Below, piece by piece: positions 5,826-8,909 of a DNA stretch of 8,909 nucleotides. Position 1 is the stretch's first letter. The number at the start of each line of letters is the position of its first letter. The DNA is taken from positions 1-8,909 of the forward strand of contig CAMPIA010000041.1 in the NCBI GenBank assembly GCA_946886175.1, read 5' to 3'. The notes below the pieces were generated by a model that was not told where the DNA came from, did not search any database, and saw only the letters and a program-made list of their open reading frames with translations. The position numbers were made by a program, and so were the translations under genes. The DNA comes from an uncultured Altererythrobacter sp. (GTDB lineage Bacteria; Pseudomonadota; Alphaproteobacteria; Sphingomonadales; Sphingomonadaceae).

Positions 5826-6569
5826 TCAGCGCTTGAGCACGTCGGAGAAGCTGATCGCGCCGTCGAAGAGCGCGTGGACGGCCAGCATGGTCCGCTTGCC
5901 GACGCCGTATCGCTCGCGGGCGCGCTTCAGGTACTCGGCCACCGTCTCGGGACTGAGACCGAGGATCCGCGCGATCTCCCAGTCCGACTTGCCCCGCGCG
6001 ACCCAGACGACGCAGTCGCGCTGGCGGTCGGTCAGTTGCGGCCGCGGCTCGAGGCCCGGGTGGCGCATTCGCCAGAGCCGGCGCGCCGCTTCGAACGCAA
6101 AGGCGCCGACCAGCTGGGCTTGCGGGAGACGGTCCTGGTTCAGGGCGGTCCGCCCCGCCGAGGCGAACGAGCACGAACCGTTGGCTTCGCCCGGCACGTG
6201 CGCGGGGACCGTGAAGCCGTCGCCGATGCCGCGCGCGTCGGCGAGGGCGAGCACTTCGCGGTCGCGCGGCGTCAGGTCAATCAGGCGCGGGAGCCGCGAC
6301 CAGGCGAATCCGACGCTGGTCAGCTGGCTTGCCCGGTGCACGGGGTCTGACGGGCCGAGACCGTTGCCGTCGAAATAGTCGACCCACCCGGCCGGGTAGT
6401 TGGCAAGCCGGATGGCGGGCCCGGGCGCGCGCCGGACGTCGACATGGTGCGTCAACGCGAAATAGGCGAAGCCCATTTCCCGGCTGATCTCGGCAAGCAG
6501 GCCCGCCAGCGCGGCTTCGGTCTCGGCTTCGCCCACCTCGCGGACGAACGCGTCTATCCTGTCGAACAT
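5826..6569 (-). CDS. luxR: LuxR-family quorum-sensing regulator 1 (autoinducer-binding plus HTH)
   Basis: A 247-residue regulator (from ATG 6569). The N-terminal autoinducer-binding domain keeps the signature ANYPAGWVDYFD, SDPV, VGFAW and GDGFTVPAH, equivalent to TraR Trp57, Asp70, Pro71, Trp85 and Gly113. The position equivalent to Tyr61 is Phe, with a Tyr one residue earlier. The C-terminal LuxR helix-turn-helix runs from LTDRQRDCVVWVARGKSDWEIARILG through the ETVAEYLKRARERYGV recognition region. The frame stays open to a TTG at 6599, which has GAGG five bases upstream. I prefer the ATG because it aligns with the start of the neighbouring paralogue, but its only SD-like run (AGGGG) is very close. 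The gene is followed by luxI in the same direction and diverges from luxR2. Confidence 0.92.
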   Translation of the reverse strand: MFDRIDAFVREVGEAETEAALAGLLAEISREMGFAYFALTHHVDVRRAPGPAIRLANYPAGWVDYFDGNGLGPSDPVHRASQLTSVGFAWSRLPRLIDLTPRDREVLALADARGIGDGFTVPAHVPGEANGSCSFASAGRTALNQDRLPQAQLVGAFAFEAARRLWRMRHPGLEPRPQLTDRQRDCVVWVARGKSDWEIARILGLSPETVAEYLKRARERYGVGKRTMLAVHALFDGAISFSDVLKR

Positions 6570-6849
6570 CGCCCCTGCGGCGGGACGGGGCGGTTCCAAG
6601 CGCGCCTCGGTCCATCCTCGCCTCCCGATGCCCGAAGACCGGGTCTCAACCGGCCTTGCGAACGACTACGAACGGCGACCCGATGCTCAATCGGCGGACG
6701 TCTTGTCGGAGCGCCGTCTTGAGACCACTATGGTCATATTCAATCAAATCGCGGATTATAATCAAATTATTTATTGCTGACTGGCCAGGTCCGTCACGAC
6801 CGCGCGGCTCGGTCAACGCTGCTGCAGGGGTTCCTCGGGGGGTGGGATC
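6570..6849. promoter_or_regulatory. Divergent luxR1/luxR2 intergenic region with an A+T-rich promoter island
   Basis: This stretch separates the two divergent luxR genes. Bases 6721-6780 are 68% A+T (41 of 60) in an otherwise very GC-rich window. Within it are the dyad GACCA-CTA-TGGTC (6723-6735), a direct repeat AATCAAAT at 6742-6749 and 6760-6767 (18-base period), and the palindrome GATTATAATC (6754-6763), which presents TATAAT on both strands and could be a -10 in either direction. No good -35 is obvious, so the promoter may need an activator. No gene is seen here. Confidence 0.5.
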
Positions 6850-7608
6850 ATGCAATTCGGGCGGTTCGTCGACCAGTTCCACGCCGATCTGGCGCGCTGC
6901 CGATCGCAGGCCGAGCTCGGCGGCCTGCTCGCCGCGACGCTGCGCGAGCTCGGGTTCGACTACTTCGCGCTGCTGCACCACGCGAGCCTCACGGCGGGCG
7001 GCGCGCGCCTCATCCGGATCGACAACTACCCGCCCGGGTGGGTCGCCGAGCTCACCACCGCCGAGCTCGCCAGCGAGGATCCGGTCCAGCTCGCGAGCGG
7101 TCGCACCAACGTCGGCTTTGCGTGGGAGCAGCTCGACCGGCTGGTGCCGCTGACGCGGCGCCACCGCGACATTCTCGAGGGCAGCCGCCGGCACGGGATC
7201 GGTTCGGGCTTCACCGTCCCGGCTAATGTCCCGGGGGAGCCCGTGGGCTCGTGCTCGTTCGCCGTGCGGTGCGGCCGCGCGCTGCCGGCGCGGCACCTGC
7301 TCTGTGCCGAGCTGGTCGGCGCGCACGCCTTCGGCGCGGCCCGGCGCCTGCACGGATATCCGGCCAGGAGCGGGCGTCCGCACCTGAGCCGCCGCGAGCA
7401 GGCGTGCCTGCGCCTTGCCGCCGCGGGCAAGAGCGACTGGGAGATCGGCCGCATCCTCGGCATCGCCGAGGAGACCGCGCGCCAGTATCTCAAGCGCGCG
7501 CGGGCCGCCTACGACGTGCCCACGCGCACCCAGCTCGTCGTGCACGGCCTGCGCGATGGCTGGATCGGTTACGGCGATGCAATCCCCCCGATCGGGGGAA
7601 TGGGTTAG
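6850..7608 (+). CDS. luxR: LuxR-family quorum-sensing regulator 2 (paralogue of regulator 1)
   Basis: A 252-residue protein with the same two-domain layout as luxR1 and clear collinear similarity (NYPPGWV, EDPVQLAS, NVGFAW, GIGSGFTVPANVPGE, GSCSFA, HTH KSDWEIGRILGI, YLKRARAAYDV). Trp64, Asp77, Pro78, Trp92 and Gly120 match the signal-binding positions of TraR-type receptors. The residue at the TraR Tyr61 position is Leu68, more diverged than in luxR1, so ligand preference may differ. The HTH spans about 177-235. The ATG follows a G-rich run (GGGGGGTGGG) acting as ribosome-binding site. It is divergent from luxR1 across the A+T island. With one luxI and two receptors, it may be a second receptor for the same signal, or an eavesdropping or antagonist protein. 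Confidence 0.92.
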   Translation: MQFGRFVDQFHADLARCRSQAELGGLLAATLRELGFDYFALLHHASLTAGGARLIRIDNYPPGWVAELTTAELASEDPVQLASGRTNVGFAWEQLDRLVPLTRRHRDILEGSRRHGIGSGFTVPANVPGEPVGSCSFAVRCGRALPARHLLCAELVGAHAFGAARRLHGYPARSGRPHLSRREQACLRLAAAGKSDWEIGRILGIAEETARQYLKRARAAYDVPTRTQLVVHGLRDGWIGYGDAIPPIGGMG

Positions 7609-7613
7609 CCGCC

Positions 7614-7650
7614 GGTCTCCTGCTGTCGTCTCCGCATGCCGTCGGAGACC
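7614..7650 (+). terminator. Possible stem-loop after luxR2
   Basis: GGTCTCC (7614-7620) and GTCTCC (7628-7633) can each pair with the single GGAGACC/GGAGAC at 7644-7650. The shorter option is a 6-bp stem with a 10-base loop, the longer a 7-bp stem with a 23-base loop. It lies just past the luxR2 stop and before the next gene. No U-run follows, so termination is uncertain. Confidence 0.35.
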
Positions 7651-7712
7651 CGCGCCATGGACCTTGCAGAGCTGCGTCGGCCGCGAACCGGCGGGCCCGG
7701 TTAGGGCCGGAC

Positions 7713-8492
7713 TTGGATGCCGCTCCGCCCCTGCCGGACTGGCGCGACGCGGACGGCTATGGCGCGTTGCGCCGCGCGGAGCCGGCGGCCTTCGCGTGGG
7801 AATGGCTGCGCCGCGATGGCCGCTATCGCGCAGCGGCCGGTGGCGCGCCGCGTTGGCGCGAGTCCCCCTCGCCGAGGGTGGAGAAGGCGGACCCCGCCGC
7901 GGCTCCGTGGGGCCTGCATGCGTTCGAGGATCCCGGCCTCGCGGCGTGCGCGGCCCGGCCGGTCTGGCGCCGCGAGCGGTACGCGCGGGTCCTCGTCGCC
8001 GGGGCCGAGCAGGCGGGGTCGTCGCCGGACCGGTTCGACCTCGCCCGTCTTGCCCGGCTCGCCACCCTGGTCCGCGCCGCCGACGGCGAACATCTGCTCG
8101 TGTCGGACGGCGCCACCAGCCTGAGGCTCGATATCGTGTCGGGCTCGCTGCTCGATGGTCCCGTGATGCTGTCCTATCGCCTTGCCGGGTTCGCGGCGTT
8201 GCGCGGCCCGCTCGAGACGTTGCACGCCCTGCTGCGGTTCCGGCAGGCGGGCGGCCTCGCGCCGGGCCAGCTGAGGGATCGGAACCGGCGGCTGATCCTG
8301 CTGCTGCGGGCCACCGATGCCTTGCGGACCGGGGCTACGCAGCGCGAGGTCGCCGCCGGGCTGCTGAGCGCGGAGGCGGAGCGGGCTCGCTGGCGGGCCG
8401 AGGCGCCGAGCCTGCGCTTGCGCGCGCAGCGTCTGGTGAAAGGCGCCCGCGCGATGGCCGGGGGCGGCTATCGGGTTCTGCTGAGAGCCTGA
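7713..8492 (+). CDS. DUF6499/DUF2285 protein (putative DNA-binding regulator of integrative elements)
   Basis: A 259-residue protein. The N-terminal DUF6499-type segment (PPLPDWRDADGYGALRR, then AEPAAFAWEWLRRDGRYR) is followed by a region around WGLHAFEDPGL and a C-terminal DUF2285 domain. That domain runs from about residue 108, through HLLVSDGATSLRLDI and GPLETLHALLRF, to SLRLRAQRLVKGARAMAGGGYRVLL. Such proteins are common in alphaproteobacterial integrative and conjugative elements and are annotated as transcriptional regulators; the exact role is not known to me. The frame is open far upstream into luxR2, but the only sensible start just before the domain is TTG at 7713, with a weak AGGG upstream. 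The ATG at 7717 is in another frame and gives no recognisable protein. It suggests a mobile-element border next to the lasso/quorum-sensing locus. Confidence 0.8.
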   Translation: MDAAPPLPDWRDADGYGALRRAEPAAFAWEWLRRDGRYRAAAGGAPRWRESPSPRVEKADPAAAPWGLHAFEDPGLAACAARPVWRRERYARVLVAGAEQAGSSPDRFDLARLARLATLVRAADGEHLLVSDGATSLRLDIVSGSLLDGPVMLSYRLAGFAALRGPLETLHALLRFRQAGGLAPGQLRDRNRRLILLLRATDALRTGATQREVAAGLLSAEAERARWRAEAPSLRLRAQRLVKGARAMAGGGYRVLLRA

Positions 8493-8909
8493 CTCGCGAG
8501 GTCGGCGCGGCGGGCGGCGTCTCAGCGTGGCATGGAGCTATCGCACGCTACACCGGCCAAGGCGTCGATCCGGGGTCGTCGTGATCGGCATGCCGGCCTG
8601 CCATCGAGGGCGCGGGGCGGGCGCGGGGACCTGCCCCCAAGGCAAGCCCGCGCGGGCGGCCGCGGTGCGCAAGCGCCGGACGTCCCGATGGGGTCACGCG
8701 CATTCTCTGCGGGACCCGGGGCAAACTCTGAGACTGGGCGAGACCGGTCGGTCCGTTCGCCGCGCCGGCGAGCATCAGCTGCCGATCGGCATTGGGCGGC
8801 GACGACCCGTCCGCAGCGACACTGTGCGCGGAACGCGAACTCTCGAGCCGTTCCGCCAAGCTCGCGTCCAGGCGCGGGCCCGACCCGGCCAACGGCCGTT
8901 GCACCGGCC
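8493..8909. other. Right-end stretch without a supportable gene
   Basis: About 420 bases to the window edge. A plus-strand frame from ATG 8532 stays open to the end, and a minus-strand frame covers 8548-8904, but both have random-looking Arg/Ala/Pro/Ser-rich translations. The plus-strand frame lacks the GC-rich third positions of the real genes. Short perfect palindromes occur (GCCCGCGCGGGC near 8647-8658; CAACGGCCGTTG at 8890-8901), as expected at high GC. I see no tRNA, attachment site or terminator that I can support. Confidence 0.5.

Noticed and set aside
5113..6378. Plus-strand open frame of about 421 codons over luxI and luxR1
   Set aside because: It is antisense to two genes with full sets of catalytic or ligand-binding residues, and has no domain of its own.
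6642..6726. 8-bp inverted repeat GGTCTCAA / TTGAGACC flanking part of the luxR intergenic region
   Set aside because: An 8-base match over about 250 bases is expected fairly often by chance, and nothing else marks these ends as a mobile element.
6779..6792. CTGGCCAG palindrome as a lux box
   Set aside because: Only the central 8 bases are symmetric; the flanks do not extend to an 18-20-base lux-type dyad.
6646..7545. Minus-strand open frame of about 299 codons over luxR2
   Set aside because: It is antisense to luxR2, whose autoinducer and HTH motifs are unmistakable.
8548..8904. Minus-strand open frame of 118 codons at the right end
   Set aside because: No domain, no clear ribosome-binding site and random-looking composition; treated as non-coding.
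1..8909. CRISPR array, tRNA or rRNA genes, ABC transporter (lasso protein D)
   Set aside because: No regularly spaced repeats, no tRNA-like cloverleaf and no Walker-motif transporter frame were found; absence of D fits isopeptidase-type lasso loci, but flanks are not visible.

Overview
This GC-rich window most likely comes from an alphaproteobacterium, probably a sphingomonad or close relative. The grounds are strongly GC-biased third codon positions in the convincing genes, a lasso-peptide locus with an Atxe2-type isopeptidase and no transporter in view, a luxI gene overlapping a PhyH-family dioxygenase gene, and a DUF6499/DUF2285 protein of the kind carried by alphaproteobacterial integrative elements. 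Taxonomy is inferred from gene content only.

The left half (1-3537) is a lasso-peptide (RiPP) cluster. The 3' end of an S9-family isopeptidase gene (+) converges on the lactam-synthetase gene C (-), and their stop codons share one TTAA. Reading on the minus strand, the order is precursor A2 (3436-3308), precursor A1 (2944-2816), the fused RRE/transglutaminase-like leader protease B (2758-2096) and cyclase C (2096-396). Neither 42-codon precursor is an obvious long ORF. I found them by translating the minus strand behind two matching GAGGAGA ribosome-binding sites. Both encode a 21-residue leader with an identical ELGTASTETR end and a 21-residue core starting with Gly. Each precursor has its own copy of a conserved upstream block and its own downstream GC stem-loop, so the two are tandem duplicates with diverged cores.

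The middle (3587-6569, minus strand) is a signalling block, read in the order luxR1, luxI, PhyH-family dioxygenase and GntR-type regulator. luxI and the dioxygenase gene overlap by ATGA, and the GntR gene is the nearest neighbour of the precursors. A second, paralogous LuxR-type gene (6850-7608, +) diverges from luxR1 across a 68% A+T island.

The right end (7609-8909) holds one DUF6499/DUF2285 gene, with a probable TTG start, and about 420 bases with no supportable gene. It hints at an integrative-element border.

Working model (inference): acyl-homoserine-lactone signalling through LuxI and one or both LuxR proteins, with the GntR protein, times production of two lasso peptides. B and C make the peptides, and the isopeptidase later opens the rings. 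The dioxygenase may modify the signal or, less likely, the peptides. No target promoter is proven by sequence alone.
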